A DNA stretch of 64,000 nucleotides. It comes from Astropecten irregularis (Eukaryota > Echinodermata > Asteroidea > Paxillosida > Astropectinidae). Below, in pieces: positions 7,701 to 16,043 of this stretch. The first letter of the stretch is position 1. Each line of letters opens with the position of its first letter. Position numbers and translations under genes: made by a program. A model generated the notes under the pieces. That model made no database searches. It was not told where the DNA came from and worked only from the letters and a program-made list of their open reading frames with translations. The stretch covers positions 19,716,001 through 19,780,000 of the forward strand of contig OZ020244.1 of the NCBI GenBank assembly GCA_963971285.1. The letters run 5' to 3'.

Positions 7701-10608
7701 GGCTAAGATACATGTAGATCGTAACATGCATATCAATCTAAAATTGCTAAGCAAAGTGCGATGTCAAAATTCTAGTTACAATAGAAACAGGAACTACTCA
7801 TGTCAAAGATGAATCATAAATCTTTGTGAAATTGACTGCTGGTCTTATGACCATGTAAAATCTATCCATACCCACTAATGTCGCAGGTCATGGCCAGTAA
7901 AATTTCAACAAGACTCAGCCATGGGGTCATGGTACTATAGAACTTTTAAACAAGTCTCAAGGCCAAGCTTGAACAATTTTCATCCAGTCATTTGTAGGTC
8001 TTGCTGGGGTCAGGGCAACAGTGTTACTATGGGGGTTTATGAAACTGAGGCTTAGGCTCAGGCTCCAGCTCTGTCATCCACATGCTGAAAATATAGGTTG
8101 TGGTTTTGCATTGAGACTGAAGCTCTGTTTTCCTTTTCAAACTAAAGAATCTACTTCTAAACCGTTGCCAAAAGCCTCCACTTTGATACCCATTATTTTG
8201 GAATGGAATCATGAAAATGGAGCCGGAGCCTGAGACGGAGCCTGAGCCTCCGTTTCGTAAACGCCCTATGGCTCTGTCTGGTTGTGCATGGTATTCTGCT
8301 AGTCGTTGCTTCAGCATGCAAATTTGTAGAGCGACATTTTCTGCTGTAAAGGTGATTTTGGAATTGGGTCTCGTGAGCTTACCAGGATCGAGATAGGCCA
8401 ATATACGCAGGGACAACTGAGCAGGTAACCACGACAACAGGTCCTGACAATTGTGCGGGCAGCTCTGATGTAAGATGGGCGCCATGGTAACGGACAGCAT
8501 GTGCATTTGTGGAAGGTCGCACTGCTCCTACAATTGGAATGAGACAAAAGAACAAGTTTTGATTAAAGAAGTTTAAGGTGTAAGGTAAAGAAAGATGCGA
8601 CTCAGTTTTAGACATCCTGCCATTCACTGAAAGGAAAAAAAGGACCTAACTTCTTTGCATACATTAAAACCCTAACCCACCTGAATCCTCCAAAATCCTC
8701 CTGGTAGTTTTGGAGGATTGCGGAGGATTCAAGATATAATGTAATTTTCGAAGTAGGACCACTGGAGAAGTGGCAAGGATTCAGGATAAACGCATTTTTT
8801 GAGGTAGGGCCACTAAAGGATTCTGAAGGACTCAGGATTCAGGATTCAGGTACCTCTCATTTTGAGTATAAGTGAGATCACTGGAGGACTGTGGAGGATT
8901 CAGGATGAACGTAGTTTTTAAAGTGTAACCATTGGAGGATTGTAGAGGATTCAGGATGGTACACAGTAAAATGCCCCCAGGGGGTTAGGGTTAAGTATAC
9001 TTTGCTAATTAATCTCTTACCAACAGGCGTTTCATCATAGTATTCTTCTGCTGGTCATTGAATTCGTGAAACCATAAGTGAATCATCTGCATAAAAACAG
9101 AAAAGGAAAAAGATATTTCATAATTTAGAGCAACAGTAAAAATGGCTGTTAAATTTTTTAAAACGTCACACACAAGTTGGTCATAGTGGTTCCCAGGTAA
9201 CATTTAAACGTAAATTCAGTAATGACCTAGTATGTGTCACCAAGTAGGAATAGGGCTTGGCATACAATTTGATAAGGATCTGTGTTGCCTGGAACATCTG
9301 GTAAACAACTAGAATAAAGCAGAGTGAAATAAAGTAAGTACATGTAGAAGTCAAGTTCTAGACTACTAGATTGTAATCAACTTACATCCATTCTGTGTTT
9401 GAAGACTGCTCCTTCGACCCCTAAATGACAGCTGTGAGACTTGGCATTACCGCTCCTTGACCGTGCCTGGACCTCGCCGGCTGACGCCTTGAGCCCAGAG
9501 GGTCCTGGCTTGGAGTTCTTGGTGATGCGGAGATCTCGTTTCCTACAGACGGCAAGATGGTCGGGTGAAGATGGCTGAGAGCTAGTGGCCAGGTCAGGAC
9601 GGAGACTCGGGGAGCTGAGGGATATGCAGGTTGGCAGGCTCCTGGATTTGTGCTGGTGATCAGAGGCATGCTGGCAGCAGCAAGCTGCAGACTGGTGGGG
9701 GACGTGCGCCGATGCCTGGTACCTCTTACGGTCAGGAGAGGATCTACTGGCTATTGGAGGTGTTGACTCTTCATTCAGAGTGCAATGGGAATGATGCTTC
9801 CTGCCAACTAGTCCCTGCTTGGGAATTGTGTTTGCTTGAGATGCCAGTTGGACCGCCATGGGAAGTTTGGCCTTGGTCATCCGGAGACTCAACTGGAGTG
9901 GACAGGCGCGCTTCCGCGGCCAACTGGCAAAGTTAACGTCCGATTTGCCGTGTCGACACGAGCAGCAGGCTGGGCAATGACACTGTAGTGACCTAGTCAT
10001 TCCCCACTCATCAGCACCTGCTAAATCTTTGGTCTCATCTCTCATATCTATCTGTTCATCCTCTTCTTCCACTATGCCATCTCTCCCGTTTGTCAGGAAA
10101 TCATCTGGTGATTCTCGCATGGACTTGCGCGTGCATTTCTTCTCCTTCTTGACGTGACTCAATAACTTCCTGTCAGGCTTAGCCCCCTCGCTTTTCCCAA
10201 ACATCGCCTTGACCAGACTTGGTCGTACACAGTTCTGGTACACCACCTGGCTGCCTTCGGGATCTCTAGCGGGCTCACCATAGGTCACTGCTATATCACC
10301 CTCGCTAGATGAGCTGTATTCGGAGAGCGGCTGGCTGATGTTTGGAGAATGACTGGAACTTGATGATGGCACGTCATCGACATCCATGACATCCAGGGGA
10401 AGGCATGCAGCACCGCCATCCTCCCCTACAGCAGACTCACCCTCTGGCTCTCTGGGAGTGCGTGGCCGGCGGGTGAACCAGGCCACTTTCTCCCAGACCC
10501 TCGTCTTAGACTTGGCTCGCTTTGTCGGCGGACGCAAGCTGGCACCTTCAGAATCACTGGAACCTCCGCAGCTGGGGTGCTCAGCGTGGTCCATGGCACT
10601 CCTCTCTC
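1561..10608 (-). CDS. F-box/WD40-repeat protein (SCF ubiquitin-ligase substrate receptor), complete 10-exon gene
   Basis: Ten exons splice in frame to 837 residues (2,514 coding bases including the stop): 9386-10594, 9021-9086, 8383-8527, 7125-7279, 6382-6537, 5467-5592, 4769-4947, 3769-3847, 2797-2993, 1561-1762. Order: about 403 residues of low-complexity acidic/Ser-rich sequence, a short helical stretch (404-450), an F-box (about 454-500, [15 protein letters not shown]...[12 protein letters not shown]), a WKQAF linker, then seven WD blades (about 545-837) with the repeated pattern GH..V.CLQF....IVSGS.D.T.K.W. The F-box binds Skp1 and the propeller binds a degron, so the protein should recruit a substrate to a Cullin-1 ligase. 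Domain order matches CDC4/FBXW7, Met30 and beta-TrCP/Lin-23, but I cannot assign a one-to-one orthologue. The product ends about three residues after the last WD dipeptide. Start: ATG at 10594 in GCCATGG context. Confidence 0.93.
1925..2072. mobile_element. MITE, GGGGC(C/T)GATTTCA terminus, CpG-rich interior
   Basis: The left end GGGGCTGATTTCATAAAACT pairs with the right end AGCTTTACGAAATCGGCCCC. The interior repeats ACGACGCGTCAC-type motifs in both orientations. It lies in the last intron of the F-box gene. Confidence 0.75.
2345..2492. repeat. Dispersed repeat, copy 1 (second copy about 20985-21145)
   Basis: Both loci share GAGGTCACTTTTC...GGCAAGG or GCAAGGGG, then ACCAGGG...GAAGGC(C)ATGGCCTC...GACCTC or GGCCTC...TAAATTTAAG or TAAATTCAAG in the same order and spacing. 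No coding capacity is visible. Confidence 0.55.
2495..2765 (-). mobile_element. tRNA-headed SINE, copy 1
   Basis: Reading minus, the head GTTGGCGTAGCGGTTCTTTC resembles an A box and CCGGGTTCAAGTTC a B box. A ~150-bp conserved body follows (including GGAGGAAAACCCCAGAA on plus) and an (AAT)n-like tail. A second copy with the same order of blocks is at 36240-36541. The GGAGGAAAACC...AAAACCCAC block resembles conserved central domains of other animal SINEs. Confidence 0.75.
2797..2993 (-). CDS. F-box/WD40 gene, exon 9 (blade 5)
   Basis: 197 bases, acceptor CGTTCTCTTCAG, donor AAG|GTACGG. It encodes [16 protein letters not shown], then blade 5 and the start of blade 6 (SEGHTGVVR). Of three candidate donors, only the one after 2797 keeps the frame into exon 10. 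Confidence 0.9.
3208..3310. mobile_element. Small hairpin MITE in an intron
   Basis: AGGGCCTGACTTTTTGATCC at the left is an imperfect inverted match to GAAACGTCGGGCCCT at the right, and GCAGGATATTTCTCA pairs with TGAGAAAGATCCTGC. The arms are about 45 bp around a short AT-rich centre. Confidence 0.65.
3769..3847 (-). CDS. F-box/WD40 gene, exon 8 (blade 4)
   Basis: A 79-base exon. The acceptor is TTACACAG and the donor AAG|GTGGGT. Joined to exon 7 it restores [20 protein letters not shown] and SADKTIK, without which the propeller would have only six blades. Confidence 0.9.
4608..4745. mobile_element. MITE, ..CGATT..AAATGGACCCC termini
   Basis: CGATTCCACAAAGCCCTACG opposes GAGTTTGGTGAAATGGACCC. 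It shares CCTACGATTGA.AGTAAGTT.CGATG and the GGATAACCCATC core with copies at 7318-7437 and 21295-21444. Confidence 0.7.
4769..4947 (-). CDS. F-box/WD40 gene, exon 7 (blade 3)
   Basis: 179 bases, acceptor CTGTGCTTCAG, donor CAG|GTATGA, ending in phase 2. It completes blade 2 with VWDLS and encodes all of blade 3 ([20 protein letters not shown] to VWDIRTGHC). Confidence 0.93.
4990..5376. mobile_element. TTAA-flanked (piggyBac-like) MITE, copy A
   Basis: Flanked by TTAA at 4986-4989 and 5377-5380. The termini are AGGTAGTTTCATACTTTGG and AAGGTATGATAGTACCT. The interior includes GGTATGTTTCTACCATCA, shared with copies at 15678, 47391 and 54587 (some in the opposite orientation). It sits in an intron of the F-box gene. 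Confidence 0.8.
5467..5592 (-). CDS. F-box/WD40 gene, exon 6 (blades 1/2)
   Basis: 126 bases, acceptor TTCCTCTAG, donor AAG|GTAAGT, phase 0 to 0. It completes blade 1 with VWNIRT and encodes blade 2 ([20 protein letters not shown]). Confidence 0.92.
5795..6023. repeat. Inverted pair of tRNA-like sequences
   Basis: A minus-strand tRNA-like unit (5819-5892) and a plus-strand one (about 5948-6023) face away from a ~55-bp spacer. Both have GGCTGGATAGCTCAGTTGG, a D arm GCTC/GAGC (imperfect in the plus copy) and a B box. The minus copy can form an acceptor stem GGCTGGA/TCCGGTC with two G-U pairs, but its anticodon arm is not canonical. An intron of the F-box gene hosts the pair. Confidence 0.7.
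6382..6537 (-). CDS. F-box/WD40 gene, exon 5 (linker and blade 1)
   Basis: 156 bases, phase 0 to 0, donor AAG|GTTGGT. It encodes [15 protein letters not shown], the linker seen after the F-box in Cdc4-type proteins, and blade 1 ([20 protein letters not shown]). The Trp-containing end of the blade is on the next exon. Confidence 0.9.
7125..7279 (-). CDS. F-box/WD40 gene, exon 4 (second half of F-box)
   Basis: The acceptor is TTTTTTTCTCCAG and the donor GTAAGTG. The split codon G|TG gives Val, so the F-box continues [21 protein letters not shown] and PTLWRNLC, which is typical F-box helix sequence. Confidence 0.9.
7318..7437. mobile_element. MITE, same family as 4608-4745
   Basis: It starts GGGATCGATTTAACGAAGCC and ends GGTGAAATCGACCCC. 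The interior has ACGATTGATAGTAAGTTACG, as in the 4608 copy. Located in the intron between exons 3 and 4 of the F-box gene. Confidence 0.72.
7684..7838. mobile_element. MITE, same family as 55267-55419
   Basis: GCTCGATTTCACGAAAGGCT at the left and TCTTTGTGAAATTGA at the right. The interior ATTGCTAAGCAAAGTGCGAT is shared with the 55267 copy. Confidence 0.68.
8030..8269. mobile_element. MITE with TTTACGAAAC..AGGCTCAGGCTC arms
   Basis: The left GGGGGTTTATGAAACTGAGG is the inverse of the right CCGTTTCGTAAACGCCCTA, and both continue into AGGCT(T/C)AGGCTCAGGCTCC. Related termini occur at 27897-28120 and, on one side only, near 16690. Confidence 0.65.
8383..8527 (-). CDS. F-box/WD40 gene, exon 3 (start of F-box)
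   Basis: The acceptor is CCAATTGTAG and the donor GTAAGC; the exon has 145 bases and ends in phase 1. It encodes [12 protein letters not shown], then the first half of the F-box, [19 protein letters not shown]. Confidence 0.88.
8668..8996. repeat. Degenerate tandem GGAGGATTCAGGAT repeat between telomere-like ends
   Basis: About four units of roughly 75-80 bp, each with GGAGGATTCAGGAT or a variant followed by a TTTT(C/G/A)(G/A)A(A/G)GT(A/G)GG-type segment and CCACTGG. The left edge has AACCCTAACCC and the right edge GGGGTTAGGGTTA, in inverted orientation. Located in the intron between exons 2 and 3 of the F-box gene. Confidence 0.65.
9021..9086 (-). CDS. F-box/WD40 gene, exon 2 of coding sequence
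   Basis: A 66-base microexon, phase 0 at both ends. The acceptor is TTTTTATGCAG and the donor GTAAGAG. It encodes 22 residues ([17 protein letters not shown]) that begin the helical region before the F-box, in the position of the beta-TrCP/Cdc4 dimerisation segment. Confidence 0.85.
9386..10608 (-). CDS. F-box/WD40 gene, first coding exon (N-terminal region)
   Basis: The acceptor TTTTGCCATGTAG lies just 5' of 10608, followed by 14 nt of leader and the ATG at 10594; the donor is GTAAGT right after 9386. The in-frame ATG at 10624 would lie upstream of this acceptor and is probably intronic. The exon encodes 403 residues without a known fold: KRAKSK near the start looks like a nuclear localisation signal, followed by serine clusters, an acidic EEEDEQ patch and a Cys/His-rich stretch near residue 205. 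Confidence 0.85.
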
Positions 10609-10631
10609 CTACATGGCAAAACAATCAATAA

Positions 10632-12859
10632 CAAATCAATAATAAACAAAAGCACCCACTACCACATGTCTGATCGCCAAAGTTCTAGACAGCAACTGAT
10701 AGACTGCAAAGACATGTAGCTTCTTAAACACTGGTTTACAATCAACAGCACCCCAGTCCTATAAAAGAAGAGAATTATGCTTCAGTGTTAAAAAACTCAC
10801 TGTGTAATCCATTTGATTGTCAGAAAGCTAAGGGTTTGGAAAGTTGGCTGGGTTTTGAGTTTTTAAGGGACATTATGAAGGGAGTAATAGCATCATGGAG
10901 AAAGACACTCAACACCTAAAAGAACAAAATCGTCACAACGGAAGGATAACAGTGCACACTCATTCAACTGAAGACATGCTTCCAAAATAGGTGAGATTGC
11001 GACTCATTTTCATAGTGAAAACAGCATTCGGAATTCCAGAAACAGAACTTTCAACTTAGCTATTTTTTTATGGTAAACAAATTACTAACGTTAGACATAG
11101 ACTGGGTACGGGGTGCCTGTGCTATTGACTTGTAATGTATTGTCATGATTGTAAATGTTAACCACTGCAGCTTCTTATCATTTATGTCATATTATTGTCA
11201 GTGTCAGTTTGACTACGAATTATAGTAATAGATCAGTGCGGAGTGACGTCATTCCAACTCACCGACCTTGGAGCCGATGAAAACAAAGCATTAAGTTGTA
11301 CAGGTTTTAAGACAAAAAGCTGCCAGAATTGTTTAATCTTAGTAGGCCTATAGTATACGGTACTTCAAAGAAGGATTATTGTCTGAGGAAAAACTATGAC
11401 TTAACAATGAAAGTCGTGCAGAACACAAATTCTGCTTCTTGACAAAAATATTTGGAAAACGATTCTCGACGACGGGCGGTTTGTGCATGGTTGGTGCGTG
11501 ATTTGTCCGTAGCTTGCGCCATCTACACATTAGTTTTCATCTGTTATCAAGTTATGAGAATGAAAGTACCCGGATGTCCGCGCTGATCTATACTGAGTCA
11601 GTATGAGTGACAGTGTTGAGTGATTAATAAAATGCTGAATGATTAAATATAAAGTCATAAATATTTCAACTTAAAACTAGGCAGGTATAGCCTACATTAA
11701 AAGATTTTTCCCATGAATAACACATCAGGCAAGGCCAGATTTTTAGAAATTTTAACAAGTTCAACCAACCTTCACAACTTGCTGAAAACAATCATGACAG
11801 CCACCGCGACGAGCACTCATATCCTTTCTACTTGCGCAAGCTGTTTAGTTGCATATTTGCATGGTAAAAAGGATGAAATTTCATATGTAAAATGCAGGCA
11901 TCGTTAAAATATTCTTTTTCTATCAATCACTGATCAGCATCAACACAAAATTACACATGAATAAAGTAGTCTGGCTCCAATTCAAAGATTTTTGTCGATT
12001 ATGCATAAATTAATGCAAGACGGCGAGATACTAAACAGATCGATTTCAGGTCCAAAAGAGGGCGCTCTTTTTTAATAAAATTTATATGGCTTATCATCTA
12101 GATTGTTTGGCTAGGGCTTAAATTCACACGTCACAGTACCTACAGCAGCCGCTTTCCATTTTGGCCGTATGTAATCTGAAGCCGTAGCGAATTAATGTTG
12201 ACGATGCATCGGCCCTTTCAATTAGACAGCGCCCCCTTGCAACTCACACGGAATATGAAAGAGATTTTGTCACTTGTCACTGCCTACTTTCAAGTTTGGT
12301 TTTGAGTTTCGTTTCTGATCCCAAACATTTTTTTTAAGTGTTTATTATTATTATCGAGCAATATGTGAAGACAAAGTTCCTTGGAATATGAAAGGACTAT
12401 GAGGAAGTGAAACATGTCAGAAAAACTAAGTCTTAAAATTATTGACATGAGTGGAATGAAGATTGGGGGTACGAGGCGATTGAAAGAGTACCGTAATTTA
12501 ACAGATATTAAGAATAAAAAAGTGTGTGATGAGGTTAGTAGGACCACAAAGATAGAAATGACACTCAGCCCTGCCAGGCTATGGGGAAATTGGAAACCTG
12601 AAAGTAAGCTAAATGTCAGAAGCTCATGCAACAAACTATTACAACTTCACTATGTTTTCACGGAGTGCAAACAAGACACCCCAGTGCATCATCTTGAGTA
12701 ATTAAGAAGTCCACTTTTGTTTTAGCTATTTCCTTTTTCCTGCATCACTGTGAATCAGCCAAGCTAGTAAAATCACCACCTTGGTGCATTATAACTGTCA
12801 TCATGATTGTTATATTATGCATAAGAGAATGCTGTTTCCCAAACAAGAAATAAAGTAAT
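10632..12859. other. Spacer upstream of the F-box gene
   Basis: Presumed promoter side of the F-box gene. A 95-residue open frame at 12414-12701 (plus) has no recognisable domain and low-complexity flanks, so I do not call it a gene. The rest is AT-rich with no repeat I can define. Confidence 0.4.
11244..11263 (-). promoter_or_regulatory. Candidate end of a non-coding first exon with an adjacent CRE palindrome
   Basis: Reading minus, CTCCAAGGTCG|GTGAGTTGG is a good donor after 11263. It could splice to the acceptor at 10608 to give the F-box gene a 5'UTR exon. TGACGTCA, a CREB/ATF palindrome, is at 11244-11251. No transcript data support this; it is an inference from splice-site matches. Confidence 0.25.
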
Positions 12860-12868
12860 GTATAGTAC

Positions 12869-13285
12869 TAGACCCAGTAACTGGGGCGCTGAACTCCCTT
12901 TTTGACTTTTGGGGTTGACGGTCGGTCTAGCGCCCCAGTGATTTATATTGGTTGAGATGTGTCGTACACAGGAAAAACTAAATTTCACGGCACTTCCGCC
13001 GAAAATGTCCCCAGATTACACCAGAAACATCACAAACAGAATTGAAACTCGCTCCATTGCTTCTACGAAAGTCAAAGATGAAATACAGCATATTCATTTG
13101 TACTCACGATCATTCCTTTTGATGAAAATCGACCTTTTCTGACGAATGTCCAGACGAGAACGTAAAAAACGGAATTTAATTTGTGTGGCTCTGCTCCACA
13201 CAAAATGGCGGTCCTACGTCATCGCATGAATATTAAATTTGGTAATTTCCATACTATGCGGACGTGTCGATACGTAGATCACTTT
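12869..13285 (+). repeat. Left terminal inverted repeat
   Basis: It matches the reverse complement of 14321-14737 almost base for base, with a few single-base differences and indels. This indicates a recent insertion or ongoing homogenisation. Confidence 0.9.
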
Positions 13286-13534
13286 GCCTCGGCAAAATTC
13301 CCGGCCCCATAACAACAGTGCCGTTTGTGACAAGCGCCGCGCTGATTGGTCAATGCGATAGGCAGTGCTCGTGACGTCACAGAAACCATGTGCTGGCCCA
13401 AATCGTTACGCACGCACGTAGGGCCGTTGCAGACACGTACGGAGCACGCATTACGCGATGTGCCTATTCAAGCACACACGGTGTACGACTACGAAACGAC
13501 CAACGGTCGGCCGTACGACAACTCGGGCGACCAT

Positions 13535-13575
13535 GCACAACCATGGAGGAAGGTTCCTTCCTCCATGGCACAACC
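13535..13575. repeat. Micro-insertion 1: 25-bp palindrome with 8-bp TSD
   Basis: GCACAACC (13535-13542), then a 25-bp insert from ATGGAGGAAGG to CCTTCCTCCATG, then GCACAACC again (13568-13575). The insert folds on itself almost perfectly. It lies inside the long-TIR element, so it is younger than that element. Confidence 0.8.
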
Positions 13576-13781
13576 AACAGACCCAACACATGTTTCTATG
13601 AATATTCAACGACCTACAATCACGCTCAGATGGTGGCGAAGTTTCGCGGTAAAATGGCAACAAAAGCTGACCAAGGTTCAAATATACGACTGCGGAGTAC
13701 GTGAGTTCTCGAACATCGGCGGGTGACACCACGAAAAATGGTCAAAAGGTCGTTTTTGGTTCCATTCAAAAGATCGTGGCG

Positions 13782-13981
13782 NNNNNNNNNNNNNNNNNNN
13801 NNNNNNNNNNNNNNNNNNNNNNNNNNNNNNNNNNNNNNNNNNNNNNNNNNNNNNNNNNNNNNNNNNNNNNNNNNNNNNNNNNNNNNNNNNNNNNNNNNNN
13901 NNNNNNNNNNNNNNNNNNNNNNNNNNNNNNNNNNNNNNNNNNNNNNNNNNNNNNNNNNNNNNNNNNNNNNNNNNNNNNNNN
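13782..13981. other. Assembly gap of exactly 200 N
   Basis: The round length suggests a placeholder of unknown true size. The ~160 bp on the left (13618-13781) is repeated directly on the right (13982-14143) with small indels, as expected for unmerged contig ends. Confidence 0.95.
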
Positions 13982-14320
13982 ATCACGCTCAGATGGTGGC
14001 GAAGTTCTCGCGTAAAATGGCAACAAAAGCTGACCAAGGTCTAATATATACGACTGCGGAGTAAGTGAGTTCTCGAACATCGGCGGGTGACACCACGAAA
14101 AATGGTAAAAGGTCGTTTTTGGTTCCATTCAAAGATCGTGGGCGAGGTCTGTCAATTGATTCGAGTGGCTGAGTATGTGCCAATGCGAGGTCAGTTTCAT
14201 TCATAAAAACTTCCATTTTTGGTCAGTGCGATGACGTCACATAATGAGATGATCGCGACGCCCTCTTTTGTGCCGTTTCGTGCCAATTGTGTAAGGGATT
14301 TTCGCTGTGCCGCGGAGTGG

Positions 14321-14737
14321 AAAGTGATCTACGTATCGACACGTCCGCATAGTATGGAAATTACCAAAATTAATATTCATGCGATGTACGTAGGACCGCC
14401 ATTTTGTGTGGAGCAGAGCCACACAATTAAATTCCGTTTTTTACGTTCTCGTCTGGACATTCGTCAGAAAAGGTCGATTTTCATCAAAAGGAATGATCGT
14501 GAGTACAAATGAATATGCTGTATTTCATCTTTGACTTTCGTAGAAGCAATGGAGCGAGTTTCAATTCTGTTTGTGATGTTTCTGGTGTAATCTGGGGACA
14601 TTTTCGGCGGAAGTGCCGTGAAATTTTGTTTTTCCTGTGTACGACACATCTCAACCAATATAAATCACTGGGGCGCTAGACCGACCGTCAACCCCAAAAG
14701 TCAAAAAGGGAGTTCAGCGCCCCAGTTACTGGGTCTA
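14321..14737 (-). repeat. Right terminal inverted repeat
   Basis: Partner of 12869-13285. It diverges from the left arm just inside the TACGTAGATCACTTT motif. Confidence 0.9.
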
Positions 14738-15076
14738 GTATAGTACTACTAACTACTGTTATGGCTGGCCTCTTTATTCCTTAACGAGGAGCAAAGTATT
14801 TGAAAGATAAAGCAACAATATCTTCGTCTAGATTTAACATGGCAAATTTTTGTGTTTTCACACCTGTTCATCAACTTAAAGAAAAAAGAAAATAATGTGT
14901 GGGCAATAACAAAAAATGAAGATTTGAGGAATCAGGTTTGTCCAATTTGCTTCAATGTACATTATACTCTGCTTACTTCACACTCCCTGATTGGATCAAG
15001 AATTTATTCCAGGCCAAAATATGTAAGATATGGACATGATTACATCAAATCCCCATATTATTGGTGGATTCAACAA

Positions 15077-15327
15077 GGGCCAAATTCATAAAGCTGATTA
15101 AGCACCAAAATTTGCTTATGAGCACCAAAAACCTTTCTAAATAAAATTAATATGCCAGCCAAAACTCCTTGTGAATGTTATGCTCAGCAAACAATGGTGG
15201 AATAAAAGTCAAAAGCAGTAAAAATAACATAAACAAATTTGGTTGACAATCCTGTTTGATCAAGGAAGACTTTTCATGGTTTACTTCTGCAAATTGTGTG
15301 CTTAAGCACCTCTATAAAATGGGCCCC
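15077..15327. mobile_element. MITE, GGGCC..AATT/TTCATAAAGCT termini (copy 1)
   Basis: GGGCCAAATTCATAAAGCTG faces CTCTATAAAATGGGCCCC. The interior (AGCCAAAACTCCTTGTGAAT, GTCAAAAGCAGTAA, CAAGGAAGA) is shared in order with 58552-58805. Confidence 0.78.
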
Positions 15328-15677
15328 AGGTCTACAAGTACTGGTATTATAATAGAGGGATCAAAGCTTTTGCTTTGAGGCAACTGGCCTGTGGTGCTGA
15401 AACACACACAGCACCATTCATTTTCATCACAGGGAAAATATAAAGGCAGTCAAACATATCTTGTCCAGGTGTATACATTTAATATGGGTTCCATCATGGG
15501 GTACAATCATGTGCACATCAACATTCATTAACACAGTACAAAGCAAGAAACATACTTAATGAGTACAATATTGCATGCATTTAAATGACAGCCTTTTAGT
15601 ACATGTAAGCTGAATATACATGTACCAATAGTACATGAATTTAACAATGAGTGATAAATGTATGCTGCATAAACTAA

Positions 15678-16043
15678 ACGTAATATCATACTTTGGTTTT
15701 TGTTAAAGAAATGCAGATTCATAGGCAAAAATATCAAGACAGATATACCTGGGCTTTAGAGTCATCTGTGAAATTCCCAGTCCCATACAGTGCCAACTTT
15801 TTGAGAAAACAGTGAAAAGTGCCCACTGTATTAAAAAAAAAAAATTCAGCGTTATTTATTTTGTGCAAAGATCAAATTTGTTTTGGTCATTGGTTTTTAT
15901 CTTTTTTGGATAAATACAGCATTTCAGGAAGAAACATTTAAACGGTATGTTTCTACCATCATCATCTTTATACCTTGTAAGTTATAGGTAAATCTGTGAA
16001 TTTCTGTTTTAGTGTACTGTTCTACCAAAGTATGATCATACCT
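15678..16043. mobile_element. TTAA-type (piggyBac-like) MITE, copy B, inverted
   Basis: Ends ACGTAATATCATACTTTGGT and AAGTATGATCATACCT. The flanking TTAA has decayed to CTAA and TTAG. The interior runs in the same orientation as copy A and opposite to copies D and E (GGTATGTTTCTACCATCATC near the right end). Confidence 0.7.

Larger units (their letters stand above)
12869..14737. mobile_element. Long-TIR, 9-bp-TSD DNA transposon (Mutator-like), non-autonomous as seen
   Basis: Two ~417-bp inverted repeats (12869-13285 and 14321-14737), nearly identical, begin TAGACCCAGTAACTGGGGCG. The 9-bp direct repeat GTATAGTAC flanks them at 12860-12868 and 14738-14746. Long TIRs with a 9-bp duplication fit Mutator-like elements. 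The interior (about 1 kb plus a gap of unknown size) has no transposase that I can read. A 64-residue open frame recurs in both TIRs but shows no domain. The outer ~70 bp is itself a hairpin (ACTGGGGCGCT / AGCGCCCCAGT). Confidence 0.85.

Noticed and set aside
8668..8996. Interstitial telomere from chromosome fusion
   Set aside because: The TTAGGG-type motifs are only 1-2 units long and in inverted orientation at the ends of a small repeat.
10595..10624. Upstream ATG of the F-box gene at 10624
   Set aside because: It overlaps the polypyrimidine/acceptor TTTTGCCATGTAG and is probably intronic. The ATG at 10594 has better context.
12414..12701. 95-residue open frame downstream of the F-box promoter region
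   Set aside because: No similarity recognised, and it sits in AT-rich repeat-like sequence. It may be a remnant, but I cannot show it.
12948..13142. 64-residue protein encoded in the left TIR (repeated at 14464-14658)
   Set aside because: It is duplicated only because the TIR is duplicated. It lacks a domain, and the rest of the TIR is non-coding.
13678..14128. Open frames crossing the gap
   Set aside because: They consist mostly of N, and their ends are the duplicated contig edges.
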